Assembly: GCF_001625215.2 (NCBI RefSeq)
Contig: NC_030385.2
Location: forward strand, 40,883,598 to 40,947,597
From: Daucus carota subsp. sativus
Lineage: Eukaryota; Streptophyta; Magnoliopsida; Apiales; Apiaceae
Direction of reading: 5' to 3'
DNA: 64,000 nucleotides
The translations under genes were made by a program, and so were the position numbers. Below, piece by piece: positions 1-11,099 of the stretch (positions are counted from its first letter, which is position 1; each line of letters begins with the position of its first letter). The notes below the pieces were generated by a model, which did no database searches, was not told the origin of the DNA, and saw only the letters and a program-made list of their open reading frames with translations.

Positions 1-197
1 AAATGATTGCTGCAACACCAACAACTAACAGAGGCAACTGAAACAAAGGACAGGTGGGTCTGGGATAGTGAGGGAGCAGTACAACTACTGTAAAACACCT
101 CATGTGCTATCCATATGCTAAGCCTTCTTCATTCTTCCCCCAATTATTTATTTTTATGGGGCTTTTTTTGTCCAGAGGATTTTTAGTTATATTAAAT

Positions 198-430
198 ATC
201 GATTTACCCGCAACAGCCATGGAATTATTGTGAAGATAAATTGTGAAGCTATCATTTTCGGGATTGATGTAGGCTGGATTACTCGAAAAACTTATGTTGC
301 TATTTGTTTAGCTCGTTTTATTATTTATCAATCTGATTGCATTGTTAGTTGGGGATTTGTCCGATTAGACTTGTTTTAATTTAATAAAATGAATTTGTAT
401 TTTGTCAAAAAAAAAAAAATCGATTTACCC
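198..430 (+). mobile_element. 5'-truncated LINE-type retroposon with target-site duplication
   Basis: Seen: the 12-base direct repeat ATCGATTTACCC lies at 198-209 and again at 419-430. It brackets about 209 bp that end in AATAAAATGAATTTG...TTTTGTC followed by a run of 13 A. A 3' A-tail plus a target duplication is the signature of target-primed retroposition. The insert resembles the 3' end of the longer minus-strand copy near 60065-60590: both contain a TGTGA(A/T)...T(A/C)T(A/T)(A/C)TTTTC stretch, TATTTGTTTAGCTCG and TTGGGGATTTGTCC. It is therefore a short, dead copy of the same LINE-like family and no coding capacity is left. The family name is unknown. Confidence 0.8.
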
Positions 431-1810
431 AAATAGCCTCTCTACTCGGGGTACATATATTTTATACAAGGCCACCTCGCATAATTAAAAAAATGGTGTT
501 TGTTGAAAAAAAATATTTTATTAACACTTCAATAAATCAAAAGTCTCAAATTATTTATAAAATCTTTATTGATAATTGTTGATTTAAGATATTTATATAT
601 TATATATTCTACATGACTTACCACTATTACTGTGTTACTTAAGAATATATATGCATGATTTATCACCGTAAGAATGTGGCCCAAATATTGAATTTTGTAT
701 GATGTATGTGTTTTATTATATATAGTTGCTTTAAAATTTAAAATTTTATATATTGACAAACAAATTAAATTATATGATAATTTATTACAATCTCGTTTAA
801 ATTTTGGGTTAGATGTGATTTAATTTAGGTTTACGTTTTCATCAATTTAACTTAAATCTGAGTTCATTTTTAAATATTGAGAACAAATATATGTCAATAA
901 AAAATATATGACTATATTTAATCATTTTTACACAAGATTTCAATATTTGAAATTAAATTAATTATATATAATATATAGTTGTTGTCATCTATTTTAGATT
1001 TTGCATTAAATATTATTTTATTGGAGATTATAAACCGAGCTAGACACATAAAATTTTAGTTTATGTAATTTGAAATTGAGTTGTTATTCAGAGGAAATAT
1101 ATGTCAATAATAAGGATCAGTAGATTCCATCTAATTCTGAATTTTTAATAGCGTATCATTAATTTTTTTCTCTCCTTCTGTGAGAGTGGTTTGGATTCAT
1201 CAATAAAAGCTTTCGGGAATTGCATTTGTGGTTGATAGCTCAAACGGAGTTTTTGGGTGAACACAGAGAAAGGATTTATACATGTACCATCGTCAATTTC
1301 AACATCGCTTATTTGTCTCATCTTGGGTATAAAAACAGGCATGTTAATATGTTTTATATTTGTTCGACTCGATTATTATTATAGATGTCGTAGGGCTATT
1401 ATTTATTAAATTATCTTTTTTAAAAAAAAATAAATAAATAGAGTATCACTAATAGAGTATCCCGTTGACATGCTTCAATACTAATGTTCCATCAATGAAT
1501 TTTCTGTAATAATTCAATGCGGGTGTTTGGGTGCACTACTTCTAAGCTTAAAAGTAGCATAAGCGCACTTCTGCTTTTTGATGCATGTTTGGCCAATTGA
1601 TTGAAGTGCTTAATTATGGTGAAAAGAGCTCACAGAAAAAGCTACAAAAGGTAGCTTCTTCTGAGCCTCAGCTTCTTACTTCTTTTCATGCTTCCTGTTC
1701 CCGCAGCAGAAGTATGCTTGGTTGAAGCTGGATTTAGTAAATGAACGTGCACTGTGACCATATATCACAGAAAATCTCATGTACAAGCTAATTAATTCGA
1801 TGCATAATAA
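431..1810. other. AT-rich intergenic stretch
   Basis: I see no gene here. A 65-codon reading frame on the minus strand (1145-1342) has no recognisable domain. Near 1520-1740 the DNA reads GGTGTTTGGGTGCAC...GCTTAAAAG..., which resembles the mirror image of the block at 8000-8155 (GCTCAGCCAAACGGCCCC). The two may be the ends of an old MITE split by the copia insertion, but the match is loose. Confidence 0.5.
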
Positions 1811-1815
1811 ATCTT

Positions 1816-2042
1816 TGTTATATAATATATACTATAAAGAGAGCAAGTAGAAGAACAAAATGACTAAGAGAATGGTGAGGATTTTCATATGATTTCAAGC
1901 AATACAAAATGCCTTTATATAGGGCATGAGATATAGGTTACAAGTATAATGGAGGGTCAAGAGTCTCCTATTAATGGGAGTAAGTTAAAGGACAAAGTCA
2001 TCCACAAGCCAAAGGTCACCTAAATAAACTAATTACATAACA
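1816..2042 (-). repeat. 3' LTR of the copia element (left copy)
   Basis: 227 bp, TGTTATATAATATAT... to ...ATTACATAACA, next to the polypurine tract at 2043-2050. Its only difference from the right copy is one base near 1921-1925. Confidence 0.97.
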
Positions 2043-2186
2043 CTCCCCCTTGGATGACTTGTACTAACATCATGCCTCATTAAAACCTTACTAGGAAAAA
2101 CCCGGTGGGAAAAACCCTAGTGAAGGAAAAAGAGTACATGTGTTCTACATAGTTTAAAATAATGTCTCCCCCTCATTTTAACATAA

Positions 2187-5100
2187 CTACAAGATGTCCC
2201 GAAGTTTGCGCATTCCAATCTTGTGTACTAACTTCTCGAAAGAAGATGTTGGAAGTGCTTTTGTAAACAAATCTGCTGGATTTTCACATGAGCGAATTTG
2301 ACAAACATTAATATCTCCCCTCTGCTGAAGTTCGTGAGTGAAGAAGAATTTCGGATCAATGTGCTTTGTTCGATCTCCTTTAATGTAGCCTTCCCTGGTC
2401 TGAGTGATACATGCTTCATTATCTTCGTAAAGAATAGTAGGAGTTCCTTTATTAACTGAAAGACCACATGATTCTCGAATATGATGGACCAAAGACCTTA
2501 GCCACACGCATTCCCGGCTAGTTGCATGTAGTGCCAATAATTCAGCATGATTCGAAGAAGTTGCTGCAAGAGTCTGCTTTGTAGACCTCCAAGATATTGC
2601 GGTATCACCATATGTGAATACATAACCTGTTTGAGATCTACCTTTGTGGGGATCAGACCGATATCCAGCATCTGCATGACCAACTAATTCAATTTTTGAG
2701 TCTTTAAAATAAAACAAACCCATATCCATTGTTCCTCGAAGATATCTAAATATTTGTTTCACGCCAGTCCAATGTCTTCGAGTTGGAGCAGAACTATGTC
2801 TTGCCAAAAGGTTAACAGAAAATGCAATATCGGGACGTGTACAATTGGCAAGATACATTAGTGCACCAATGGCACTAAGATATGGTACTTCAGGACCAAG
2901 AAGTTCTTCTCCCTTTTCTCTTGGGCGAAATGGATCCTTATTCTTTTCTAAGGATCGTACAACCATAGGTGTACTCACAGGATATGCCATATCCATAATA
3001 AACCGTTTCAGAATCTTTTCAATATATGAAGACTGGTGGACAAAGATTCCTTTAGATAAATGTTCAACTTGAAAACCAAGACAGAGTTTTGTTTTACCCA
3101 AGTCTTTCATTTCAAACTCTCTTTTCAAATATCCAATCGTCTCATGAAGTTCATTTGGGGTTCCACTGATGTTTAAATCATCAACATATACTGCAATGAT
3201 AGTAAACCCCAATTTTGTCCTTTTAATAAAAACACATGGACATATTACATTATTGGTATATCCATCTTTCAAGAGATATTCACTGAGACGATTGTACCAC
3301 ATACGACCCGACTGTTTCAATCCGTATAATGATCTCTGTAATTTAATTGAGTAAATCTCTCGGGGTCTTGAACTATATGCTTCAGGCATTTTTAACCCAT
3401 CAGGGATTTTCATGTAAATGTCACTATCGAGTGATCCATACAAGTAGGCAGTTACAACATCCATTAAATTCATTCGGAGCCTTTCTAGAATTGATAAACT
3501 TATTAAAAATCTGAATGTTGTTGCATCCATTACCGGGGAATAAGTTTCTTCGTAATCGATTCCCGGTCTTTGTGAGAAGCCTTGAGCAACAAGGCGTGCC
3601 TTGTATCTCACAATTTCATTTTTCTCATTTCTTTTACGCACAAATACCCATCTATATCCGACGGGTTTTATACCTGCAGGTGTTTGGACAATAGGTCCAA
3701 AAACTTGGCGTTTTTCAAGTGATTTCAGTTCAGCTTCAATAGCTTCTTTCCATTTTGGCCAATCATTTCTTCTTTTACATTCATAGATCGATCTAGGTTC
3801 ATGATCCTCGATTTCCTCAGAAATGTCAAGTGCAGCTGCATATGCAAATATATCATCCATGACAATTTCTTTTCTGTTCCACCTCTTTCCTAAAATGACA
3901 TAATTTATCGAGATCTCTTCATTGTCAACAATTTCAGGTGTTTGATCATCTTTGGAAGACGTCTCTTCAGTGATCAATTCTACGATGTCATTTGATGTTC
4001 CAGCTTTATTATCAAGTCTCCTTGTTTTTCTTGGAGTTTTATCCTTGGATCCAATAGGTCTACCACGCTTCAGGCGTGCTTTAGACTCATTTGCTAGCAT
4101 GATTTTATTATCTTCTTCAGGAAGTTTAATCTTACAAGGAACATTAACAGCTGGTATATGTGACTTTGTCACATTTTTGACATCAGTAAATGCATCAGGC
4201 AATCTATTTGCGACTTCTTGTAGGTGGATAATCTTTTGAACTTCAAGTTCACATTGATTTGTACGAGGATCATAATGAGACAGGGATACTGCATTCCATA
4301 AAATTTCTTGCTTTTCTTTTTCAAATTTTGTCTTATCTCCCCCTAATGCAGGAAAAATTGTCTCATCAAATTGACAATCGGCAAATCTTGCCGTGAATAA
4401 ATCACCAGTCTTGGGCTCCAAATATATAATAATTGAGGGAGAGTCAAATCCAATATATACCCCTAATCTTCTTTGGGGTCCCATTTTTGTTCGTTGGGGA
4501 GGGGATATTGGAACATAAACAGCACACCCAAAAATTTTCAAGTGAGAGATATTTGGTTCTTGACCATTTACCAGTTGCAGTGGGGAATATTTATGATAAG
4601 AAGTCGGTCTTAACCGAACTAAAGAAGCCGCATGTAATATTGCATGTCCCCAGGCAGTAGTTGGTAAATTTGTTCTCATAAGTAATGGTCTCGCAATTAG
4701 TTGTAGCCTTTTAATGAAAGACTCGGCAAGACCATTTTGAGTGTGTGTGTGGGCAACAGAATGCTCCACTTCAATCCCAATAGACATACAATAATCTTTA
4801 AAAGATTGGGATGTAAATTCTCCTGCATTGTCCAATCGTATTTTCTTTATATTATAATCAGGAAATTGTGCTCGTAATCGAATTATTTGAGCAAGGAGTC
4901 GTGCAAAAGCAACATTACGAGTGGACAATAAACTAACGTGTGACCATCTTGTTGATGCATCAATGAGTACCATAAAGTACTGAAATGGCCCACTAGATGG
5001 GGTAATTGGTCCACATATATCTCCTTGAATTCGCTCCAAAAATTTTGGGCATTCAATGGCAACTTTCACAGGAGATGGTTTTGTTATCAATTTTCCTTGA

Positions 5101-5645
5101 ATACAAGCAACACATGAAAAATCTTTGGACAATGGAACAATTTTATTTTTGAGCGGATGTCCATTTGAATTTTCAATAATTCTTCGCATCATTGTTGAAC
5201 CCGGATGGCCTAAACGATCATGCCATATAATAAAAATTTTCGGGTCAACAGAACTTTTATTAATAGTCATATGTGACTCAACTGGATTTATGAAAGTATG
5301 ATATAATCCAGAATTATATGATGGGAGTTTTTCTATCACATGTTTTCTCCCTAAGACTATAGTTGTGATACATAAATATTCATTATCACGCTCATTTGTT
5401 GTCTCAATATGATAGCCATTGTGGCGTATATCTTTAAAGCTCAAAAGATTTCTTTTTGATCGGGGGAAAAACATTGCATTTTCAATCAATAAACATGCAC
5501 CATTAGGTAGCATTATACTTGCTCTTCCGGAGCCTTCAATTATATCTGATGCACCCGATATTGTATTAACATTAGCTTTGGCTAATGTTAGATGCGAAAA
5601 ATATGCTTTATTTTTCAAAATTGTATGAACAAAATGATTCTTCAT
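2187..5645 (-). CDS. pol: copia pol polyprotein: integrase, reverse transcriptase, RNase H
   Basis: The 1152-codon open frame carries the enzymes that copy and insert the element. Domains in order: the C-terminal part of protease (about 1-80), GAG-pre-integrase and zinc-binding H142, H147, C178, C181, integrase catalytic triad D209, D272, E308, an AT-hook-like KRGRPIGSKDK near 526, reverse transcriptase with D729 and YVDD at 820-823, and RNase H at about 1010-1130 with a DEAG/EDN-type active site (AELLAL, YEDNEAC). All key polymerase, integrase and RNase H residues look intact. The start is not native: the ATG lies just after an in-frame TGA and replaces the usual VDSGATxH protease centre, so protease is inactive. 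RT and integrase might still be made, but not by normal gag-pol translation. Confidence 0.95.
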   Translation of the reverse strand: MKNHFVHTILKNKAYFSHLTLAKANVNTISGASDIIEGSGRASIMLPNGACLLIENAMFFPRSKRNLLSFKDIRHNGYHIETTNERDNEYLCITTIVLGRKHVIEKLPSYNSGLYHTFINPVESHMTINKSSVDPKIFIIWHDRLGHPGSTMMRRIIENSNGHPLKNKIVPLSKDFSCVACIQGKLITKPSPVKVAIECPKFLERIQGDICGPITPSSGPFQYFMVLIDASTRWSHVSLLSTRNVAFARLLAQIIRLRAQFPDYNIKKIRLDNAGEFTSQSFKDYCMSIGIEVEHSVAHTHTQNGLAESFIKRLQLIARPLLMRTNLPTTAWGHAILHAASLVRLRPTSYHKYSPLQLVNGQEPNISHLKIFGCAVYVPISPPQRTKMGPQRRLGVYIGFDSPSIIIYLEPKTGDLFTARFADCQFDETIFPALGGDKTKFEKEKQEILWNAVSLSHYDPRTNQCELEVQKIIHLQEVANRLPDAFTDVKNVTKSHIPAVNVPCKIKLPEEDNKIMLANESKARLKRGRPIGSKDKTPRKTRRLDNKAGTSNDIVELITEETSSKDDQTPEIVDNEEISINYVILGKRWNRKEIVMDDIFAYAAALDISEEIEDHEPRSIYECKRRNDWPKWKEAIEAELKSLEKRQVFGPIVQTPAGIKPVGYRWVFVRKRNEKNEIVRYKARLVAQGFSQRPGIDYEETYSPVMDATTFRFLISLSILERLRMNLMDVVTAYLYGSLDSDIYMKIPDGLKMPEAYSSRPREIYSIKLQRSLYGLKQSGRMWYNRLSEYLLKDGYTNNVICPCVFIKRTKLGFTIIAVYVDDLNISGTPNELHETIGYLKREFEMKDLGKTKLCLGFQVEHLSKGIFVHQSSYIEKILKRFIMDMAYPVSTPMVVRSLEKNKDPFRPREKGEELLGPEVPYLSAIGALMYLANCTRPDIAFSVNLLARHSSAPTRRHWTGVKQIFRYLRGTMDMGLFYFKDSKIELVGHADAGYRSDPHKGRSQTGYVFTYGDTAISWRSTKQTLAATSSNHAELLALHATSRECVWLRSLVHHIRESCGLSVNKGTPTILYEDNEACITQTREGYIKGDRTKHIDPKFFFTHELQQRGDINVCQIRSCENPADLFTKALPTSSFEKLVHKIGMRKLRDIL

Positions 5646-5841
5646 CTTTCATTTCACATAATGAAAGGCTACCGGCCATATTTCTTCAAAAGAAATATAT
5701 ATAAATATTTTAGAAAATATAATATTTGAAATAATTTAAATAGAAGGAGATTTCATAATATATACTCAAGCAATCATTTCAGAGTTCGAACATAAATATT
5801 TTTATATTCAGTAAGCAAAGCAAGGCTTTTAAATATATGAT

Positions 5842-6657
5842 TTAATTATCGCCACCATCAAATTCGATCATCTCCACATTCCCATCTTCAAAGAAATCAC
5901 TAATTCTGATGTGATCCTTTAAGGCATCACGTTTTTCTTTGGTTTCTCCTCATCTTTCCTCCAATTCTAGAGGTGAGCATTTTTATTTTATTAAAAATGG
6001 AGAAACTGTGGTAATCATGACCTCGACCATGCCCAAAACCACAATCACGGGCATGTCCATGACCACGTCAAAATGTCTTATTATTTTTTTACACTCATGA
6101 ATAGACACAACATTCACTTCAGGGAATGGTGTTGAACCAATCGGGTTCATGGTTTTGTTCATCAAGGAGCAATACTTAAAATAAGCTCAGAATATTTTGT
6201 GAATCCACGTTCACGATATTGTTGATGAAAGAGCATGTTATTGACGGGGAATGTGGAGTTTGTTTTCTCCAACATATCTTTATCAGTGATATTCTCGCCA
6301 CACAACTTTAGTGGAGATGTAATTTTAAACATTGCAAAGTTATACTTGCTCTCACTTTTATAGTCTTGCAAGCGCAAGTGATGCCAATCATAGCGAGCCT
6401 CGGGAAGTATCACTTCCGTTTTTTTTGTGTTGTCATATTTTTCTTTCAGATCCTTCCAAAGAGTGTGGATCTTTTCAAAAAAAAAAAATCATAACCTTTG
6501 CTTTATCTTACTCAGAGGCCTTATTTTCCTCATTTATTGTGTCACCAAGGCTCATGGCACTTAGATGGATTTCCGCATCCAGAATCCATGTCAAGTAATA
6601 TTTTTTTTTTCGGGTGACATCAAGTACATTGAACTCAAGTTTTGTAAGATTTGATAT
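5842..6657 (-). pseudogene. gag: copia gag remnant with several breaks
   Basis: Translated in pieces on the minus strand, this stretch matches copia gag. It has an N-terminal NLTKLEF...DV segment, ILDAEIHLSAMSLGDTI, then LPEARYDWHHLRLQDYKSE, KLCGENITDKDMLEKT and QQYRERGFTKYSEL, and finally a linker ending in EFDGGDN at 5842. Breaks seen: the expected start codon reads ATA (6655-6657), an A10 run (6601-6610) and a T/A run at about 6478-6488 shift the frame, an in-frame TAA follows ENKASE, part of the middle is missing, and the zinc-knuckle region near 5983-6165 is degraded. No functional capsid protein is possible. The unbroken pieces are 6162-6413 and 5983-6165. Confidence 0.9.
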
Positions 6658-7595
6658 TTCAAATACTAAAACAAATTATCTAGAGAGCAAACATCAAAGT
6701 AAGATTTTAATAAATTTATTATGTGTATCACAAATAGGTCTATACTAACCAAACATCCTAGTTGTGTTAAATACCAAAAACACATACTCAAAAATCACAT
6801 GCTCAAATATCTTAAATCTCCCAAATTAAGAATAGTATCAAAAATAACCTCAAAACATATTAATCCAATATCATGAATCAAAGAATAGCAATTTACTCTA
6901 TGATAAGTCATAATTCTATGATAAAATCAAATCTGATCAGTTTCAAAGAATGTCAATTTACACTATGAAGATGATTTTATCTGGAAAAGTATAAAACACG
7001 AAAAACGTAGAATATTCCAAGATCTTTTCAGAATGGTAAGGCTCGTTAAAAACGAACAAGTAATGAATTCAGAAAACAAATATTTGTGGACTGCAGATGC
7101 AAAATCAGCTTCTGATTATGATAGTATTTTAATATTTAAAACATCAAAATCACAGAATATCGAAATGGAGTGTAAAGACAAAAAGTAGATATCAGAAAAG
7201 AGGTTTCCAGAATGGTATTGCTCATAATATTTGGAAAAATATTCAATTTACTATGAATTTTAGAAGTGACAGCATATCAACTTGAATCATACAATCAGAT
7301 TACACAAAATGCAGATTTTGACATACTTACGAGCATATTTTAGAAATATGCGAAGAAGATCAAAAGACCTTTGCAACGAATATAAGATCAATGTATTCCG
7401 ATGAACAATGAACCAAATACGAAATTTATAAGACTCAAACACATAATAAGCACATAAAGATCATACTATTGCAAGTAAAGCAAAGTAAGCTACAAGAAGT
7501 GTACTTACTTGATGGACAAAGTTTAACAAGATTTTCGTAGAATCCTTCTACTTCTTGGATTTCCAATACCTATTTACACTATCGTGCTGATAACG
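6658..7595 (-). other. copia leader between 5' LTR and gag
   Basis: About 940 bp of AT-rich, non-coding DNA inside the element. Just inside the 5' LTR the minus strand reads CGTTATCAGCACGATAG, the position of the primer-binding site. It matches the initiator-Met tRNA 3' end only partly (TATCAG), so the primer is unresolved. Confidence 0.6.
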
Positions 7596-7822
7596 TGTTA
7601 TATAATATATACTATAAAGAGAGCAAGTAGAAGAACAAAATGACTAAGAGAATGGTGAGGATTTTCATATGATTTCAAGCAATACAAAATGCCTTTATAT
7701 AGGCCATGAGATATAGGTTACAAGTATAATGGAGGGTCAAGAGTCTCCTATTAATGGGAGTAAGTTAAAGGACAAAGTCATCCACAAGCCAAAGGTCACC
7801 TAAATAAACTAATTACATAACA
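7596..7822 (-). repeat. 5' LTR of the copia element (right copy)
   Basis: 227 bp, TGTTATATAAT... to ...ATTACATAACA, followed by the target duplication ATCTT (7823-7827). It differs from the left LTR at one base. Confidence 0.97.
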
Positions 7823-7827
7823 ATCTT

Positions 7828-8376
7828 ATATTTATTATAATATTATTTAGTTATTAATTTTTTATTTTAATGCAGAATTTAAAATTTTGTATTGGTAAAA
7901 TGTGTCATGTATTAATAATAAAAGATCTTATATTATTATAATTTATTTTAAAAAAAAACAAATTACTATTAAATTATAAAATTACGAAACTATACCAACT
8001 TATAAGTTAAGTTATCCAAACACTTAAAATCTTATAAGTCATGGTATCCAAACACTTATAATAGCTTATAAGTCCAAGCCAACTTCTCACTTTTAATCCA
8101 CTTCTTTATTTTAAACAATAAGTCACTTCTTTTAAGCTCAGCCAAACGGCCCCAATATAAAACATTGTAATTGACTTCTCATGCAACATATTTTACAAAA
8201 CAACTTATCATCTGTTTCGATGTCTCAGAGTCAAACTTATATACATTTTGTTGTTCAACAGTTCATTTTGTTGTTCAACAGTTCCTCTAGAACTTTTCAT
8301 CGACAAAGTGAATTGATAAGACCGTTCATCCAACCTGAAAAATATATTTTTGAAGTGACTTAAAAGTATAACTACC
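7828..8376. other. Intergenic DNA with a possible MITE end
   Basis: No gene seen. Between about 7985 and 8155 short phrases of the type CCAAACACTTATAA...CTTATAAGTC repeat and end in GCTCAGCCAAACGGCCCC, a sequence type common at the ends of plant MITEs. Confidence 0.45.
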
Positions 8377-8837
8377 TAAGAGCAACTGAGCAAGTCCAAT
8401 AGGTTACCTATCTTATTACTTATAAATAATATAAAATAATGAGTGCTAGTATATTTTAGTGATTTGGATAATTTATTTTTAGTGTCAACTCCAATAGTAA
8501 TCCCTATATTTGTTCTCCTAACATTATTTTAATAAAAAATTTGAGAGAGAGGGAGAAAAGAAGAGAATAGACAAAGAAAGAAGAAGAGAGATGATTATTT
8601 TATTCATAAACATTAAATAGGTAATGGCTAGGGGTTACTTATAAATAGGTAATGGCTAGGAGAATTAAGGTTGTGCTAGTGATTTAGGATAACACTATGA
8701 TAGTGTTTGAGTGCATTTTTTTGACACATTACCTAAATATGAGTTTAGGACATCATAATGTTTGAGTGCATTTTTTTGACACATTACCTAAATATGAGTT
8801 TAGGACATCATATAGGTAACCTATTAGACTTGCTCTT
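8377..8837. mobile_element. MITE with AGAGCAAGTCCAATAGG ends
   Basis: The left end reads TAAGAGCAActgAGCAAGTCCAAT followed by AGGTTACCTAT. The right end (8811-8837) reads ATAGGTAACCTATTAGACTTGCTCTT, its inverse complement apart from a small insertion. Inside, a unit of about 56 bp (TAATGTTTGAGTGCATTTTT...) is duplicated in tandem at about 8700-8812. No coding capacity. The end type matches the cluster at 21434-22535. Confidence 0.75.
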
Positions 8838-9895
8838 CATGAATTTAAAAATTTCCTACATCTCATTTCACATCCTATCTTACCTTATCTCTATATTCTT
8901 TTTTATATTAATTCTTTCTTTCTCTTTCATTTATTATCAAATCAGTTACACCTAAAAATAAAACTAAAAAATGGAATGAGAAATGTGCATGAGTCCCCAA
9001 ATATGGGGTTTTAGTTTTTGTCCCTAAAACTAAACCCTCTTTTAGGGTTTCGGATGGAGCTTCAATTTTGATAAAAAGTTAAAAAATTCTTTAAATTATA
9101 TTATAGGAATATGAAACATGTGAGAAAACCAATGAAAATGTTGTAAGATAAGCTTTAAAAAAGTGATTTCTTGCTCAAAGTAAAGAAGTGAATTAGAAGT
9201 GAGAACTAAATAATTTAGTAAAATATTTAACAAAATAGAAACTGTGAAAAAAAAGCTAACATTCTCATCTTCTTAAAAGTGATTCCACATATTTACACAA
9301 ACGGGTCAATATTTTCTGCTTCTCGGAAACTCGGAAACAAACATGCCAATATTTTCTTCTTGAATCTTTACTCAAACATGACATAAAGTAATTTTAGAGA
9401 ATTAACTTCCGCCAAATAAATATTTTATAAATATAAAAAAAATTATTTTTATAATGAATTAAGACATCATGTTAATATATAAACTCAAACAATATATCTT
9501 ATTACTATGTTTTATTATTAAAATTATAAATATATTTAAATTATTATTGGAGGAAAATGAAAAGGAAAGATGTGTTCAAATGATAGGATCTTATTATTGT
9601 GTTTTATTGTTTAAAAAAATAATATATTTAAATTATTATTGTAAGAAAATGAAAAGGAGAGATGTGTTGAAATGATGGGGATATATTTTTTTTAATGATA
9701 GAAATAAATCAGACATAAATATACTACTAAATTCATTTACTTCAATGTCTTACATTTTGAGTTAGAAGACTGTGCTGTCTATACTACCTTTAACTAGAAT
9801 TTAGTTAATTTTGTATATGAAAGATTAATAAGAATAATTTTATGTATTCCAATTTTCTTTCAAAAAAATTTTCACAATAATTTTTGGATACTTAC
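8838..9895. other. AT-rich intergenic stretch
   Basis: No gene supported. Around 9490-9675 a stretch of roughly 95 bp (TTATTATTG...GAAAATGAAAAGG...GATGTGTT) is present twice in tandem; the small open frame across it is a by-product of that repeat. Confidence 0.5.
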
Positions 9896-11099
9896 AGGGG
9901 TGTATTGGATAGAGATTTTAAATGATTTTTTTTGCATTCATGAAATATGAGGGTATTAAATTGTAATTGTTTAAAATTCATTAAAATCGAGAGGTATTCA
10001 ATTGAGATTTTTGAACTATTTACAAAAACTGGTGGTATTCAATTAGGATTTTAAATTATGCTTTTAAATCCGATTGTATTCAATTGGGATTGTTTAAAAT
10101 TAGGGATGGGCATTAAACCCGACCCGCCCGATCCCCGCACCGAATGGTGCGGGGATTCGGGGATTTTTTCGGGTACGGGTCGGGGAACGGGGACGATTTT
10201 GAAAAAATATCGGGGATCGGGTCGGGTACGGTTTTTCACATTCCCCCGGCCCGATCCCCGACCCGATTTTCCCCGATTGTCGGCCCGATCCCCGACCCGA
10301 TTTTTATATATATTATATATATATTATAATTATTTAAAATATATATATATATATATATATATTATAATTATATATTAATATGTTTATATACCTCTTTAGG
10401 TGCAACTTCGGTCATGGATTTTCACATCACCTATTTATTTATTATAATATATTATAATTTCATATTTAATATAATTAAATTTATTGAAATAAGTTTTAAT
10501 ATTTAATTCTATTAATATAAGTCTTAAAATTTAAAAGGTCTTAATCATATCATTGAAGCTCTGTTTAAATAAAAATAACGAGGTATTAATAAGACATATT
10601 AAAAACTAATCCTAATTATGAATTTAAGTATTTAATTAGAAATTTTGGTTTAAATTAAAAATACTCAAATCACCGCGGGTATCCCTGAATCCCGATCGGG
10701 CTGGGGATGGGGATCGAAAAATAATCCCCGATGGGGATCAGGCCGAGGATGGGGATTGGGTTTGGATTCGGGGATCAGGGACGGTTATAGCGATCCCCGA
10801 CCCGAAGTGACCCGATGCCCATCCCTATTTAAAATTCAATAAAATCTTATGGTATTCAAATGCTGGTGGATTTTTTGGATTTCATAAAATGATGAATTTT
10901 ATGGCATTTATCGTTATATTTTAAGTTTTTTACATTCCCATCAAAATTCATGAGATTTTGAAGTATTGTGCCTAAATCCTAAAAAATTTCATATCAACTC
11001 TACAACATTTTATCGAGAATCCGCAAAAAATCAAATACAATTCCTTAAAATCTATAGCTAAAAAATTATCCATTAAAATCCTAATCGAATATACCCTAT
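9896..11099. mobile_element. Older MITE-like repeat hosting the hAT element
   Basis: The left edge GGGGTGTATTGGATAGAGATTTTAA and the right edge, read inversely, AGGGTATATTCGATTAGGATTTTAA, are imperfect inverted repeats. Internal phrases such as GTATTCAATT(G/A)GGATTNTTTAAAAT recur on the left side and in inverse form on the right. The hAT-type element at 10101-10827 interrupts it. No target duplication could be matched. Confidence 0.5.
10093..10835. mobile_element. Non-autonomous hAT-type element, 727 bp
   Basis: Perfect 13-bp terminal inverted repeats TAGGGATGGGCAT (10101-10113) and ATGCCCATCCCTA (10815-10827) are flanked by the 8-bp target duplication TTTAAAAT (10093-10100 and 10828-10835), the hallmark of hAT transposition. 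Subterminal regions on both sides are rich in CCCGACCCGATCCCCG-like phrases and their complements. The core is AT-rich with a (TA)n run near 10339-10361. No transposase is encoded. Confidence 0.92.

Larger units (their letters stand above)
1811..7827 (-). mobile_element. Complete Ty1/copia LTR retrotransposon (antisense)
   Basis: Seen: two 227-bp direct repeats (1816-2042 and 7596-7822), each running TG...CA, differ at one position (atagGGcat versus atagGCcat). They are flanked by the 5-bp target duplication ATCTT at 1811-1815 and 7823-7827. The polypurine tract next to the 3' LTR is seen on the plus strand as CTCCCCCT at 2043-2050, which fixes the element as minus-strand. Internal order on that strand is leader, broken gag, broken protease, then an open integrase-RT-RNase H frame. 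One difference in 227 bp means a recent insertion. The lineage within Ty1/copia cannot be set by eye. Confidence 0.97.

Noticed and set aside
1145-1342. 65-residue minus-strand frame
   Set aside because: No recognisable motif, AT-rich surroundings, and a length expected by chance.
2228-5628. Other frames within the copia pol region
   Set aside because: They are shadows of the 1152-codon pol frame.
10058-10378. Open frames on both strands through CCCGACCCGATCCCC text
   Set aside because: They arise from short low-complexity repeats of the hAT-type element and have no domain.
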